Part shown: positions 13,036 through 25,915 of the stretch, piece by piece
How the letters are laid out: each line of letters opens with the position of its first letter
Numbering within the stretch: the stretch's first letter is position 1
NCBI GenBank assembly: GCA_035578175.1
Contig: JAQMRL010000002.1
Coordinates: forward strand, 134,046,171 to 134,110,170
Source of the DNA: Catonia carolina
Lineage: Eukaryota > Arthropoda > Insecta > Hemiptera > Achilidae
Reading direction: 5' to 3'
Length of the DNA stretch: 64,000 bases
The notes under the pieces: model-generated
What the model saw: only the letters and a program-made list of their open reading frames with translations
Database searches by the model: none
Told to the model about the DNA's origin: nothing
Made by a program: the position numbers and the translations under genes

Positions 13036-13679
13036 TATAAATTTATATTGTAATAAAAAAGAAAAATTTCAAATACAAAAAATTCATATCACTATAGTAA
13101 ATTATAAAATACAGATACACCAACCTGTTGTTTTTGAAATGAAATTTTGTCTGTACTACATTTTTTTTTCTTTGCTTTTTTCGTTGGGAACTGTACAGTA
13201 TTAACAACCACCGAATTTAATTGCCACTTTTCACTGTATTTTTAATGTGGATTAGGCATGAGTTTGAACAGGGATCCCCCAGTAGAGTTTGTTCACGGAT
13301 GGCTGTCAGCTGGTCACCATGCAAAGTCACTTGTTTAACTTTTTACCAGCTGACTGATTGGGCTGGACTGAAGGTCTGTCTATATAAAAAAGTTCTTATA
13401 ATGAAAGTAACATTTGTTTATCTCTACAAAGTAATCTCAGAAACTACCAAACTAATTTCAAAAATTTGTCCACTGTTATAAAGCTTAGAGCTTTTCATGT
13501 AACATAAGCTAAATGGCACTATATAATTTTTTATTATTGAAAAATAAATTTGTTTCGGAAGTTTAGTTTCCATCTATTCTACCATGTATATGCAGTCAAG
13601 TGTAAATTACACTTACATGCACAGTCACATGAAATTTTTTATACCAGTGAAACCATATTATTAATTGTGTCAATTTTTA

Positions 13680-14040
13680 AAATTGTCATCATTTTCCATT
13701 GTCTGTTCGACCATCTGTCAGACCCAGATGTCAAAAACTATAAGAGATAGCAAAAAAAAACGGTTTTCAGATTTTTAACTACACAAAATATTATTGGGCC
13801 TAGAAATTATTAGGTTTGAAGTACTGGTTTTGATCAGAAATGGCCCAAAACCGGAAAAAATAAAGAAATCAAAGTCAGAAACTACAAGAGATAGAAAATT
13901 AATGGTTTTCGGATTCGTAATCTACACAAATTCTATTCAAAATCTATTTGTAGACCTGGATTGAATTTGAAATTCCATTTTTGACCAGAAGTGACCCAAA
14001 ACCAGAAGTCAAGAAATCAAAGTCGGTATTCAGAAACAAA
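13680..14040. repeat. Repeat with two diverged sub-copies (GGCCCAAAACCGGAA family)
   Basis: Two about 160-bp sub-copies (from about 13690 and about 13868) share ACTA.AAGAGATAG, GGTTTTC.GATT, and GACCCAAAACC. A related single copy is at 18665-18900 in the same intron. Non-coding. Confidence 0.6.
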
Positions 14041-14929
14041 AATAGTGTCATTTAATTCCTCCGAAAGAGTAAATATAGAAATCACTAATGGTTTTTGCCA
14101 TGGGTCATATGGTTAGCCATGAGACGTCTTGTGTAAGAGATTTTTAACTCAAGTTTTTAATTTTTTTCGTTGTGTCATTGTAGTTGCCATTGAGCGTTTT
14201 ACAGTCCACTATATTGTACTGTAGGTATTTCAGAAACTGGCTAGTTCCGGATTTATTTAAAAAAAAAAAAAACTTGGCAGTAACACTTCCAAAAATGTTT
14301 TATATAATTATCATGAGATTCTAAACTACAACAATTAATTCCACAGCACAGTAGCTAGTAGTACATTACAAATAATTTCTACACAACCAATTTTGTGATA
14401 CCATTAACAAAAAAAGTCAACTCATGTTCAAAGTAGCTACTAGTTGCCATTTTGATTACATATTTTACATCATGTTATATTACATTGATTTTTTTGTATT
14501 TAATTTCAAAAATAATGGTATTTGTTAATAATGATTCATTACCAAGAAATAATATTTTCAGTAGTTATGAAATTTTTAATTTTATTAATAGTGTAGCACA
14601 AGTTTAATGAACTAATTATTTTGATAATTTAAATAAATTTACATTGTAACCAAATATTAATTAAATTTAATATGGCACAACTATATTTAGTCAATTATGA
14701 TTACTCACTTATTATGAATTAATAGGAAGATAGGGAAAGTTTAATTGCCATATTTAATTTTGTTTATCTGTTAAGAGGAAAAAATGTCTAGGAATTGTTA
14801 CATGATGATTCTCATAATCGTTAAACTTTTTATGGAATTAAATACATTAATTTTGTAATGTTTCTTTTTCAATAATTATTATTGAGTTCTTTTAATTTAT
14901 AGTAAGTAATACAAACAAAAAGACATTCT

Positions 14930-15085
14930 GGCCGCCTACGTACCATAGTGGTAGCGTAGAGATCTCAAGTTCAATTCTCGGCTACAGTGTGGAAATGTTC
15001 ATTTGTTAAAATACACTGTTGCATAACCCACCACTGTAATCGCTAATAGCTAAACTGTTGATGCAACTTTAAATAAACTAAAAAA
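14930..15085 (+). mobile_element. Possible tRNA-derived SINE (type 4)
   Basis: GGCCGCCTACGTACCATAGTGGTAGCG and AAGTTCAATTCTCGG resemble box A and B, followed by a body ending AACTTTAAATAAAC. Single copy in the window. Confidence 0.5.
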
Positions 15086-15614
15086 AGATAGCCCTAGTAA
15101 CAAACAAAATATGTGTATGTATTTATTTATTAATTCTAATGTGATTAAACTCCAACGCAACTCATCATTATTGTTCTATTTAAAAAACTACTCTTCTTTC
15201 TATTCAAAACTGTAAAAGTAAATCTTGAAACATCATCATTCATCAATTCAAGTCATTTTTACCCTTTCATCTTGATTTTAAAACATTACAAAATCACAAA
15301 ACAGTAATATAAATTATCAATACTGAAACACATGTTATTTTTATATCATATTAAAAAATTAATGGATTTTGATTACCTAATACAAATTTACAGCTGTTTT
15401 GTCACAACAAAAACAAACCATGATAACTTGAAAGATAATTCATTAAATTTTATTGCAAAAATTTATTACAGAAATACATTTCATATGGAAATACATTGTG
15501 GAGTTCTTACTTTAATTAATTCAAAAACAATTACTTTTAACAGTTCTTTAAGGGAATACACATGTACCTCTAATCACAATGCTAACTTGCATTTTTTTTG
15601 GTGGTAAATATTTA

Positions 15615-16228
15615 CAGTAGCTTTCAAATTAATCCGAACACATGTTATTTAATAAAAAGTAACTTTATTTACGAAAAAAATTATATATACGTAAAAGTTG
15701 TGAATATTTAGGAACTAATATGTTTCCCTTTATTTTTTATCACTTCACGTATACGATTTAGCATAGATTCAATTAGTGTACTACAACATTTTTAATTTGT
15801 TCGTCTCGAAACCATACAGAGATTATTGCTACACAATGAGGTTATTTTTGTAGTAAAATCCACTTTTGAGAGTCGGTTTTTCACTATTGCCCAAAGATTT
15901 TCAACTGGGCTTATATGTGGAAAATAACCAGGTCATGACAAAACTTTAATGTTTTCATGTTCGAAAATATATATTTTCACTTTCTTGGCAATATGGCGTG
16001 GCATTAAATCTTGTTGGAACACTCCATTGCCTTGTGGGAATTTCTTATGAAGTTGTGGCACAACCATTGACTAAAGAATTTTGATATATCCATCGATTTT
16101 AACATACCATCTACTGGAGTTAATGAACAAGGGTCTTCAAATCTAAAACAACCCCAAAACATTTTTTCTAGGAATGTTTAACTGATTGTTGGATATGAGC
16201 TGTGTTCGAATTATTTTGCACACTATTG
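15615..16228 (-). pseudogene. Decayed Tc1-like transposon, internally deleted
   Basis: Ends CAGTAGCTTTCAAATTAATC and the complement of TCGAATTATTTTGCACACTA are related inverted repeats with TA next to each end. On the minus strand scattered frames recall Tc1-type transposase: WPGYFPHISPVENLWAIVKN (compare WPGNSPDLNPIENLW) and IESMLNRIREVIKNKGKHI. The N-terminal half is missing and several stops interrupt the rest. Confidence 0.78.
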
Positions 16229-16398
16229 TATATCCTGTTTTTTTCCAACCAGCATCTTAATAAATCTATACACCTGTTTTACTATTTTTCAGAAAATTGT
16301 AAAGTTATGATTTCTGTGTCAACTTAATAAACACAAAAGGTTTTAGATAGAATTTATGATTGCTTTAAAATTATCAACTACTATAACAATGTAACCCT

Positions 16399-16735
16399 CC
16401 AAGTTGGTCTACTGGTAAAGTTACCATCGCAAGTCAGCTGTTTTACAGCTGATTTTTTTTTGGAAATGAAGTTTCTGTGGTTCAAATCTTTGTAAAGGTA
16501 GTTACTTTTATATGGATTTTAATACTATACAGTGGTTACCAGAGTACTTTGCCGTTTGGGGTTCAATTAACCATACTCTCCCAGGAATGGTCAGCCTGAG
16601 TCCCTAAAAGATTACATCTTATTTACACCTTATGTACCATCGTCATCTTATTTGATCATGGGGTTGCTTATTGTTCTTAAATTTAAACAGGTTTGTTCTT
16701 AAACTGAAAAGATTTGCAATGTACACACATTAGGG
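16399..16735 (+). mobile_element. tRNA-derived SINE (type 5), nearly complete
   Basis: The head AGTTGGTCTACTGGTAAAGT (box A-like) is followed by GTGGTTCAAATC (box B). The body includes CAGTGGTTACCAGAGTACTT, TTCAATTAACCATACTCTCC and GGGGTTGCTTATTGTTC. It is about 330 bp, in the first visible intron of gene 1. Confidence 0.78.
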
Positions 16736-17589
16736 ATAATAATATTAAATAATAAAATTGTAGCTCCATTACTTTCAAAGAAAATTTTTCAAAAATTATT
16801 TAAATATTTCTTGTATTAGCTGAGAATCATTTAGGTCTACTTGAATTTCAAAAAATAAACTAATTAAAAATATTAAGTCTTCAAGAACTTTTTCTTCTAT
16901 TTACTGGGCATACTTAGGACCACATAAAATTATTTTTCTTATGCCTGAAGTTTTCTTTTTTCATTTCTATTTGTCTTCTCTTTCTCTTGTAACCCCTCAA
17001 ATTCTTTAACCTTTTTCTAAATTCACTTCTGCCCTCTACCCTACCTAATACCTTCGTAACTTTTTCAGTTTATCCTATTTCATGTTTTGTAATTTTTGCA
17101 TCTATCAAATAAAAACTTCATAAATCTTGTTCTGGTCATTCAACACCTTGTCATAATTATTTTTACAATTTTATATTATTTGCTTTAAGTATTCATGTTA
17201 CACTTCCATACAGTCACCTTAAGGATTTTCTATTTTTTTTCCTAATAACACGATCTTGAAGTAACCATTATACAAAAATTAAGCATTTAAGCACATACCT
17301 AAGTTTAGAGTGATTGATACTGTCTTAATAAGTTAATTCCTACTTTAGACATCTGAAAAGTAGTTACCCATTAATAAATCACTGTTTCTGTTTCTTAAGA
17401 CATGTTTAAAATTGTAAAAAGTTAGTACACATGTGACAGCGGCATTCCGAAATTGATAACTGGAATTCTGGTGAAATGTTAGTACCACGTGCTTCATTCC
17501 CAAAGCTAAGGTACCTAATTCACAGTTTTCATCGTAAACATTTACTTAGAGTTGTAGCCATCTAAATTGTAGTCACTTCAGTGCCTCAT

Positions 17590-18430
17590 TTTTTTAAACA
17601 GTCTCCATCTGTACATGTCATCTGCTTCTGTCTCTGTCCTCCCTAGCACATAAGGTCTGTCATAAGGTCTCAACAACTTCCCAACTAGTTTGGGTGTGCC
17701 AAGAGATTTTTCCTTTTCTTCTCTTCTTAAGGTGTCTCTCCGTTCCGAAGGTTGGTGACCATCATGGTGATCCTTACTTTATTGGTAGTTATCCAAAACA
17801 GTTCTTCTAATTAATTCATTTTTCCTTTTGGTTTACCAAAATATGCCAACTTTGCTAAGGAGTTTCTTTTACTCAACTTGTGGCCAAATCATTGTAATCT
17901 CATATGCTACCCAGTCAGTTGATAGATTTACTTCTTCTTCTTCATCTTCTTAGTTTTCTTCCAGTACTATTACGACTCAATGCAAACCTTGGCCTCCAAA
18001 GTTCTCCATCCCTTACCATCACTATGTCTCCTCTCGACCCCATACTTCAAATGAACTCAGTTACATTATCACCCCTTTTTCTGGTACCATAAACCTAAAC
18101 CTTCAGTGTCCTCTTTGGCACACACTGTTTGTCCATTCACTCCAAGTGACCTAGCCATTACATTCACTGAGACTTGATGAATTTTACAACATCCTCCTGT
18201 TCTAATATCTCATCTATTTTTGATTATGTCTGACTCACCCTGTATCATAATCCTTAACTGATCCATAGACATGCCACACAATTTTTCTTAAAAATTTTTT
18301 CAGTTATCCTGTTCCTTTTTTGCAATGTCCATGTTTTATTTCCATAGGTGACAACTGGACTGATGAGTGTCTAATATGTTTTCATTTTCAGTAGATTCAC
18401 TTAATAATGTTAAGCTACACCATTTCTTTA
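17590..18430 (-). repeat. Pyrimidine-rich decayed repeat, probably LINE-derived
   Basis: The composition differs abruptly from the flanks (C/T-rich on plus, purine-rich on minus). GTTCCGAAGGTTGGTGACCA stands out as a non-random phrase. On the minus strand short frames (TFGTER, GKLLRPYDRPYVLG) are interrupted by stops. I cannot assign a family. Confidence 0.35.
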
Positions 18431-18654
18431 AGCATCATGGTACAACTGAAGGAAACAAATATATCCTACAAGTAGATTACATATTTATGCCTTACTCATA
18501 CCAAAAATTCATAAAATAGTTGCTATCTTTGAAATTACTAATCTTTGAAATTGAGTTGTTTAATAAACACATTTTTTTTAATATATGTACACATTATGAT
18601 TAGAAATATCAATGGGAAATTAATTTAATTTCTATTGGTGGCAATTTTAAAAAA

Positions 18655-18905
18655 TGACATTATCATCTTTCGGTGTCCATCTGTCTGTCATAAACTACAA
18701 GTGATAGCAACAAACGGTTTTCAAATTCGTAATCTACACATAAAGTAAGTTGGCCTAGATTGGGTTTGACTTTTCAGTTTCGACCGGAAGTGGCCCAAAA
18801 CCGGAAGTTAAAAAATCAAAAAGAGTGTCATTCAATTCCTCTTACACGTAGATACAGAAATCATAAATGGTTTTGGCCATAAGTCAAAGGTAAGCCTTTT
18901 TAAAA
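18655..18905. repeat. Second copy of the GGCCCAAAACCGGAA repeat
   Basis: CCATCTGTCTGTCATAAACT, AACGGTTTTCAAATTCGTAA and TGGCCCAAAACCGGAAGT match the copy at 13680. It ends about 115 bp before exon B. Confidence 0.6.
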
Positions 18906-19020
18906 ACTGCCACCAGCTATGAGTCCTGTTTTCTCATGAAAGGAATTTTTACCATTATTTATTAATGATAAAATTACAGAATTTATTAAAGATTTTATTT
19001 TTTCTTTTAATTTATTACAG

Positions 19021-19193
19021 GTAACGGTTCTGATGACGCTGAAACTGATAATAACCTTGAGTCTAATGAGGATAATGAAGGTGAAGGTAGCGAAGAAAAT
19101 CCTCGTAACAAACGATTATTGGACTTCAAACTAGGAGGTGGTGGTGGAGGCAGTGGAGGTGGCTCTGGAAATTTTTTGTTTGACATTATTAGG
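19021..19193 (+). CDS. Coding exon B of gene 1: acidic tail, RNKR processing site, Gly/Ser-rich linker
   Basis: The exon follows a TTTATTACAG acceptor and ends at AGG|GTAAGTGAG, a near-consensus donor. Two bases complete a Gly codon with exon A; 57 codons follow, ending on a codon boundary. Visible residues 35-66 are strongly acidic (Asp/Glu/Asn) and end in Pro-Arg-Asn-Lys-Arg. RNKR fits the furin/proprotein-convertase pattern R-X-K/R-R. After it come Leu-Leu-Asp-Phe, a run of six Gly with further Gly/Ser, then a hydrophobic stretch ending Phe-Asp-Ile-Ile-Arg. The layout suggests a secreted proprotein whose acidic N-terminal part is cut off; this is inference, since no signal peptide is visible. 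The following intron (19194-36996) is about 17.8 kb and full of decayed transposons. Confidence 0.85.
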
Positions 19194-19759
19194 GTAAGTG
19201 AGTAAAGGAAAATTTAGAGGATAATATATTTTACTATTTCAATCACAATTTAAATTCATTTGAGTTATACTTTTATAAGATTTATTTTTTCATTTAAGTA
19301 ATATCGTTTTTTTAATAATTTCAGTTAATATTATTAAACAAATTTATAAACTATTATGTAACAGTATTTTTAAGGTTATCGAAAATAACATTAAAGATAT
19401 AATAATTATTCAAATTTCATAAAAATTTACTTCATTTTCTATCAATAGATAAAATTACAAATTTAGTGTAAAATATTTGTCCTGTTACAAATAATTTACA
19501 CAAACAGATGTAGGCTGACTTTAGTTAAATTATTTTTGATGAGATGGAATTCACTATAATTAAAAACCTTTCTAACCCAGAAATAGCCATAGGAAATGTT
19601 TTGTTATTTTATTGTACTGATTACATAAAATGATAAAAAAGGACCATTTTTACGTTTCTATTATGTATATTTCTTGAACAATACATTTTTTTTTTACTGG
19701 GCAATGTGCTTTCCTAAGCTTTAGCTTTTGCGTAAGTATTCATCTAAGATGCTGTAAAG

Positions 19760-19852
19760 ATGAAAATGCCAGCCTTGAACAGGAATTGAACCAAGGACCC
19801 CTGACATACAATCTGACTGGCCGCACCAATGGGCCAGCCAAGCCATTTCTGT
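19760..19852 (-). mobile_element. SINE or tRNA-like fragment
   Basis: Minus-strand GGCTGGCCCATTGGTGCGGC and GGTCCTTGGTTCAATTCCTG have the box A/B arrangement of the SINEs here. Short, with an unclear body. Confidence 0.5.
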
Positions 19853-20196
19853 TTGTATTTCTGGATTAAGAAGGAAATGTTTTAAATTGTATTGACTGAC
19901 AACTTGTTGAAAATCATTTAATAAATATTATTTTATTTTACTCATATTTGCATTCTCCAAGAAATACAACAAGTAATATTTTTTGTATGCGAGAGAATAC
20001 ATTATGTAAACATTATCGACAAAACTTATACATTATCAACCAACTTAGTAGCATAGTGTTGGTATCAAACATGGAATTCTGACTACAGAGTTTAAAACAC
20101 AGAAATTCAATACCCAAGAAGGATTTAAAAGTTTTGGCAAAATTTCATAAGCTATTAAGTAAACCTGTGACGGGTATTTATGAAATAATCTAAATA

Positions 20197-21344
20197 CAGT
20201 CAATTCCGGATAATTGGGGCACATCGGGACCAGAGCATTTTGGCCCGATTAAACGGCTGGCCCTAATAAACGAATTCGTAAAATGTGGCATATACAATAT
20301 TGTATTTTATTAAAATTATCACACACATAAATTTTACATGCAAGTTCTACCCATATACAAATGAAAAAAATAAACGGGTATTAGAACAATGATTAACTAT
20401 TTAGCAAAACTTTTTGCCTTGGTTTTAAGCATTGGACCATTGACACTAACTTCTTGTGAAGTTACTATGACAAACCGTTCATTCAACGCTTCTCAACAAA
20501 TGGATCCTTCCTTCACATTTTCTTTTCTGAGATGTTCCATGATCTTTTAATGCCCACTTTTGGCATATTTTATTTTCTTGGAGCACGATCCAAGCTATCG
20601 TAATTTTCAGCACACCGGTTAGTTCCGATAGTTTACGTTGGCTTAAGTTAGGTGGATACATTTTTATTTTGTTGAGAAGCTTTATTCATTTACACAGTCA
20701 TATTGTTATGTGGCATTTAACTCACAAAGACCTTGATAGTAGATACTGTACTGTAAGCCTACATATAAAAATATTAACAGAATGTGCGAGACGAATGGGA
20801 ATTAAAAAAAAATAAAAAAATAAGCCTGGAGATAACAAAACAACCAGACTCGAAAACAGTGTGTTACATTACACTCATGAAATCACAAAAACTGATGAGA
20901 AGCATGGAAGTACGAACGATCTATGTACGTATGACAAGTGACAACTAACCATAAGTTGCAAGGAGGCTATACAGCTTGTAAGGTTGGGCATAATTAGTGG
21001 ATATGACTCACTGAAATTTACGCAATGACAATTATGTAGCCTACATATTGAAATGTAAATAACATCTCTGTTATGACTGATGTGTGATTACGTTCTTTAT
21101 CTGTCGAAATGTTTACTACCTCTATCCTTCCCATTATCTTATCTTGCCGCTTAGAACCACGTGTTGTTCATCGCTGTAATGGTTTTAATAAAACATCGGA
21201 TTGGCCCCAATAAGCTGCAACATACCCCGAATAAACGGAGTACTTATCAATGTAAAATCCTGTTCTGTTTTTGTTCATTAAAGAACTGTCCCAAAAAACT
21301 GGCTGCCCCAATTAACCAGTGGACCAATTATCCGGAATCAACTG
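20197..21344 (-). mobile_element. Decayed pogo/Tigger-like element
   Basis: Ends CAGTCAATTCCGGATAATTG (left) and the complement of CCAATTATCCGGAATCAACTG (right) are inverted repeats with TA outside both (20195-20196, 21345-21346). It is 1148 bp. On the minus strand, degraded frames near 20390-20660 recall the N-terminal helix-turn-helix and the CENP-B-type DNA-binding part (EALNERFVIVTS, VSVNGPMLKTKAKSFA). Stops and frameshifts are frequent and the DDE catalytic part is largely gone. Confidence 0.75.
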
Positions 21345-22179
21345 TAATTACAGTTATTGTACAAAAAAATTGATTATGAGAAAGTTTTGGTGGGTAGCTG
21401 ACAGTTTCTATTACTCAATTTTGTTAAACTTAAATCATAATAGAATTAGTTTTGATCTAAAAAAAATTAGAATATCATAAAAATGAAATAAGCATAGTGG
21501 ATAAATAATTATTACTGTATATAATGTAATATCATGCTTGGTTTCTATTTTACACAATGGTACCTATAATATTTTAAATTCAGATAGTAGATAATATTAA
21601 ATGTAATTTTGTGATGAGTATAAGTGCTGTGTTTTCTATTGTTTGTTTCACTAGTATTTTAAAAAAAGAACTAGAAGTTTATGCATGGAGCATGGAATGT
21701 TTAATGCAGGATGATCATTGAAAAAATTTGTTAATAGATTGCACTTTACAAAACCTTGGTGTTGGTAATTATTGTAGTGTATTATTTCAGAATACAACTA
21801 CACAATTATAGATTTGTATAAAAATACAAATAAATCTATATTTTTATCATAGAATAATAAATGAGTAATTTATGTAACATAATAATTAAGAAAATACATT
21901 AATTACATGTAGAATACTCATTGTCTTGTCTAGAATGCTCATTAGAAATTTTTGAAATAGTTTAAAACCTTATCATTTTTTAAAGTTCCTGGTTTGGAAA
22001 AATTCTTACAACAAATTTCAGAATCGCTAAGATTTTGTCTTTAAACAGTATAATTTATATGGATAAATTTCCATTTTCTTTCCAATTCATTGAAGAATAA
22101 AGCTACTTAGCTTTATTCTTCAATTTATTCTTCAGCTGGTGCAGATGGGGTGTGAGGAGATAAGGGTAAGGAATAAGGT

Positions 22180-22810
22180 TAAATCGTAAGGTACTGGATG
22201 AAGTTAAAGAATTCATATACTTAGTAAAACTGTTTTCTCATCAGATGGAAAATTGGAAAAAGAATTGAGTAGAAAGGCGCAGAAAGCAAGTTTCTTTCAA
22301 AGTGTGAGAGGCTTAGTCTGGTATCAAAAAGTTTCAATGCATTGTGAGAAATTATATATAATGCATACTTTGTGCCAATTTTAACTTATACAGTTGAGTC
22401 ATGGACTTTGGGACAGAAGGTAGAAAGTAGAATCCAGGCAGCAGAGACGAAGTTCAAGAGGGTATGCTGGGGAATTCAAGAACAGATAGAGTAAGAAATG
22501 ATATAATTAGGGAACAACTGGAAATGGACAGCCTGTCAATAAGGGTTGGACAGACAGAAATGAGATAGTTTGGCCATGTCAGTAGGATGGAGGAGTGAAG
22601 ACTACCGAAAAGGATGCTGAACTTGAAGATGGAGGGAAAATAGCATGAGACAGATCAATAGAGAAGTGGATAGGTTATGGATGAATTAGGAAAAAGATAC
22701 GATTCCAGAAAAACAATTTAGGAGTGATGGTTCTGTGGTAAAAAGAGGTGGAGAGGAGTTGTGTTGGGCCAGACCCAAGGAACCTTGGAAGAGGGGTAAC
22801 AAAGATAAAA
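22180..22810 (+). pseudogene. LINE reverse transcriptase 3' end, decayed
   Basis: Broken frames on the plus strand give the usual C-terminal signature of many insect non-LTR reverse transcriptases: ESWTLGQK, ESRIQAAETKFKR, then RVGQTEMR-stop-FGHVSRMEE and LPKRMLN. Several stops and frameshifts are present; only the last about 200 codons survive. Confidence 0.75.
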
Positions 22811-22901
22811 TGATGAAACGTTATCATTTTAAAATCTTTCTTTCAAATATCCCTTAAATGCAATTGTATGAAAGTTCTCCCCATTTAAAACAAAGGGAAC
22901 T

Positions 22902-23030
22902 GCCCATGGTGTAGGGGTCAACAAAACTGGCTTGTACACCAGGGATCTCTGGTTCAATTCCTGGTCGGGTCTGAAATTTTTTTTATCTGTCATTCTCATC
23001 TATCACTCTTCATCGTCTTTATTAGCAATA
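22902..23030 (+). mobile_element. tRNA-derived SINE (type 2)
   Basis: CCATGGTGTAGGGGTCAACA and GGTTCAATTCCTGGTCGGGT are the box A- and B-like parts; TCTGAAATTTTTTTTATCTG follows. Confidence 0.72.
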
Positions 23031-23034
23031 ATTT

Positions 23035-24870
23035 ACAAAAGAGTTGGACATAAAAATAAATTAAAACATGCAACATACAGATTATAGATTTTTCTTTATT
23101 GGATTTCTTACATTTTGAAAATTGCTGAAAAAATAAATTTGTATGTTTTGAATAATAGATTTCTTTCAAATTGATTTGCAGAAGAAGATTAAATGCATTC
23201 AAACAAGTTTTAATTTTTTTTCATTTTAATATTAATCTACAAAACATAGTTCACAGGATCAAAATATTATTCCATAATTCAGTGCAAAATTATTTATTAA
23301 AACTTTTTTATATCAAAGTTTTTATCTAGCAGACATCCTCATATGGAACGAATAGGTTTTCTAATTAGCTGCAAAAATTTCTCCTTATTAATTGTAGGAA
23401 AAACAAGTTTAACATACGGTACTCATTTTTTAATAAAAAAGTTTTGATAATTGTGCAGAGAGATTGTATATTTTAATATTTTATCAAGATTTTTTTATTG
23501 AATTTATTGAGCCACCAGTAGTTTCATCACACAGATTAAAGGTAGATATTAATACTAGAATGCGAGAATTAATTAAAATATGCTGTTCTCATAATTATAT
23601 TAGTCTCGGATAACCAAGTAAGTTTAATATCAATAACAAAATAGCGGTAGTGTTGTTGAGGTTGGGATATTAACTAATACTTTGTAGGGAAGTTAAATAT
23701 TTTTTACGTTAAAATGGGTATAATAGATTTTGCACTTGTATTTGCTTTGATTAACTAGTGTTGTGCGAACATTCAGAAACATAAAAATAAATACTGCACT
23801 AATTTATAGTTAATTTTTTTATCCCTAATGTGTACACATTGGAATATTTTTATTTTATCGTTAAATAAAACAATATTTATGTTAGACTAATATCAAGTGC
23901 CTTATTACTAATTAAAGTTTATGCATATGTCGCACTATTTTGAATTAACGAATATGTGACACAATCTTACCTAATAAATTTTACGTTTCTACTTAGAAAA
24001 GTTGTAAAGATATTGCTATCAATAACTAAGATGTATTTCCATTATTATAAAGCAAATATAATCAGTCATACAACGCTTAAATAAATTAACATTCTCTTAG
24101 CGTTCATTAGCGTAAAATTAAGTATACTGAAACATCCTTTATATTATAGAAGTTGATGAGACAAATTGCTTTTCAGATCAGCCAGTGATAGGTGTGAGAG
24201 GCAGCCTAATCATAGGATAAATAATGAATAGTTTTTATAATTTAATAATGTTTATTCAAATAAAGTTTCTAGCAGCTACGTGCTGCATAAAAACTATCAA
24301 TACAGTATAATACTATTCATAACCCTGAACAATTAAACAAATATTCAACAATTTTTCATTCTGTTATCTGATTCTTAAATTTTAGAATTAAAAATTTAGA
24401 TTTTTTTTTTTATTAAGTGATGATAAGCCTTGACTGGTGTGTCGGTACTCTTATGAGGTGATACAAATTTAGAAAATATTTTGTTCTTTAAAGAAAAATA
24501 TTATTTGTTCTTTAAATATAGCAAACCAAAAAATTTCTGACTTGGTTGATGAACTCAGAGATAGAAAAAGAATTCTCACAGTTAACTTGATCGTTAGGTA
24601 ATTAAGGATTTAAAAAATGATTCAGTAGTCAAAGATTAATTACAAATTAATAAAGATAAGAAAATTATTTACCAATAATAGATTCATTGATAAATTTGAA
24701 ATTTACTAATAAATTGTATTGTATATATTGTGTAAATCCAGTATAAATAACAATGTGTTTTGTTTGTAAGTAATAGCAGGTACTAAAATGTATGTAATAA
24801 ATTATTGTAAACTTGTGAATACATAGAATATATTATAGAATATAGCATGGAAACTCTAGTGCATGATTAC
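23035..24870. other. AT-rich intronic DNA of gene 1
   Basis: It lies inside the 17.8-kb intron between exons B and C. No element recognised. Confidence 0.5.
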
Positions 24871-24879
24871 TTTAGTTTT

Positions 24880-25115
24880 ATGTATGACACGTGCTATGAA
24901 ATGGTTAAAGGGTAAAAGCGTAGGTGATAATGTATGCGTTCTTGTGTCAACTATCTCTTGCTCTAGACAATATCGTTGCTATAGAGGACAGCAGATGGTG
25001 CTGCACGAATGGCTGGGACTGTTTATCGAGTATTGGCTGGAACAGATGATGTTGGTTTGCCTGTCTACCCGCCGCTGCCATCTGCCAACCATCCGAGACC
25101 GAGACTGGTAAATAT
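24880..25115. other. Base-composition island in the long intron, unknown
   Basis: The stretch is far richer in G/C than its flanks, with open frames on both strands. On plus one frame from ATG at 25009 ends near GAGACTG|GTAAATATA, a weak donor. It could be an alternative first exon, a regulatory island or a mobile-element piece. No recognisable protein. Confidence 0.25.
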
Positions 25116-25465
25116 ACCGACATCAGCATCACAAATTTTTTTATTAATAGACAACACAGTAGTAAGCCTTACAGTTGTTTATCAAGTAAATTTCATATTG
25201 TAATTTAGTACACTATCTATGTAGGCCTGATCAAATTTATTATTGAGCAAGTGGGTAAGAGAGATAAAGATACAGCCTTATTTTCATAATACCTACACAA
25301 TCTTCTGAGAAATACTGCACAAAGATAGATTATGTTGATTTAATGTTGAATTCAAATGGTGGTAATTGTTTAAAGTCACTCCAGTTATTTCATCTCTCTT
25401 CAAATATAATTAAACTCATTTTTACCACGTTTTTTCCTTCAGTAGTTCAATATTTTGAGCTAATT

Positions 25466-25535
25466 CTACTCCTCCTTCTCCTCCTCCTTCTCCGCCTCCT
25501 CCTTCTCCTTCTGCTTCTCCATTTTCTTCTTTTTT
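25466..25535. repeat. (CTC/CTT)n pyrimidine microsatellite
   Basis: An imperfect CTCCTCCTT run. It produces Leu- or Arg-repeat open frames on the two strands that should not be called genes. Confidence 0.95.
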
Positions 25536-25915
25536 TATCTATCCCTTCTGCCTTCCAGCAATATATGGGCCATTTTAAAAATATTGAAATTCCTTTCTGC
25601 CCAAAGCCAACACCATCCTTAACTATCTCCAATCTTTAATGAAGTCAAATGCCATGTTCTAAAAATCAGATTACTGTTTCATTTCTAATACTATTTTATG
25701 ATTTTCCTTTTAGTTTTCTAGATGGTTTTAGAAAATTTTTTCATGTGGGTTCGTTCACAGCACAAAATGCATTTTGCTGCTACTTCCTGAGATATTCAAG
25801 ATGGCCAAGAACCATCAGGGATTTAGATCACTACCAAATCATTATGACAGTGAGAAAACTGAAGAATAACTACTCAGTCCCCCCCCCCCAACATAAATCT
25901 GTTAACACATTCAAT

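Noticed and set aside
25343..25639. 98- and 61-residue open frames with Leu or Arg runs
   Set aside because: They arise from the CTC/CTT microsatellite.
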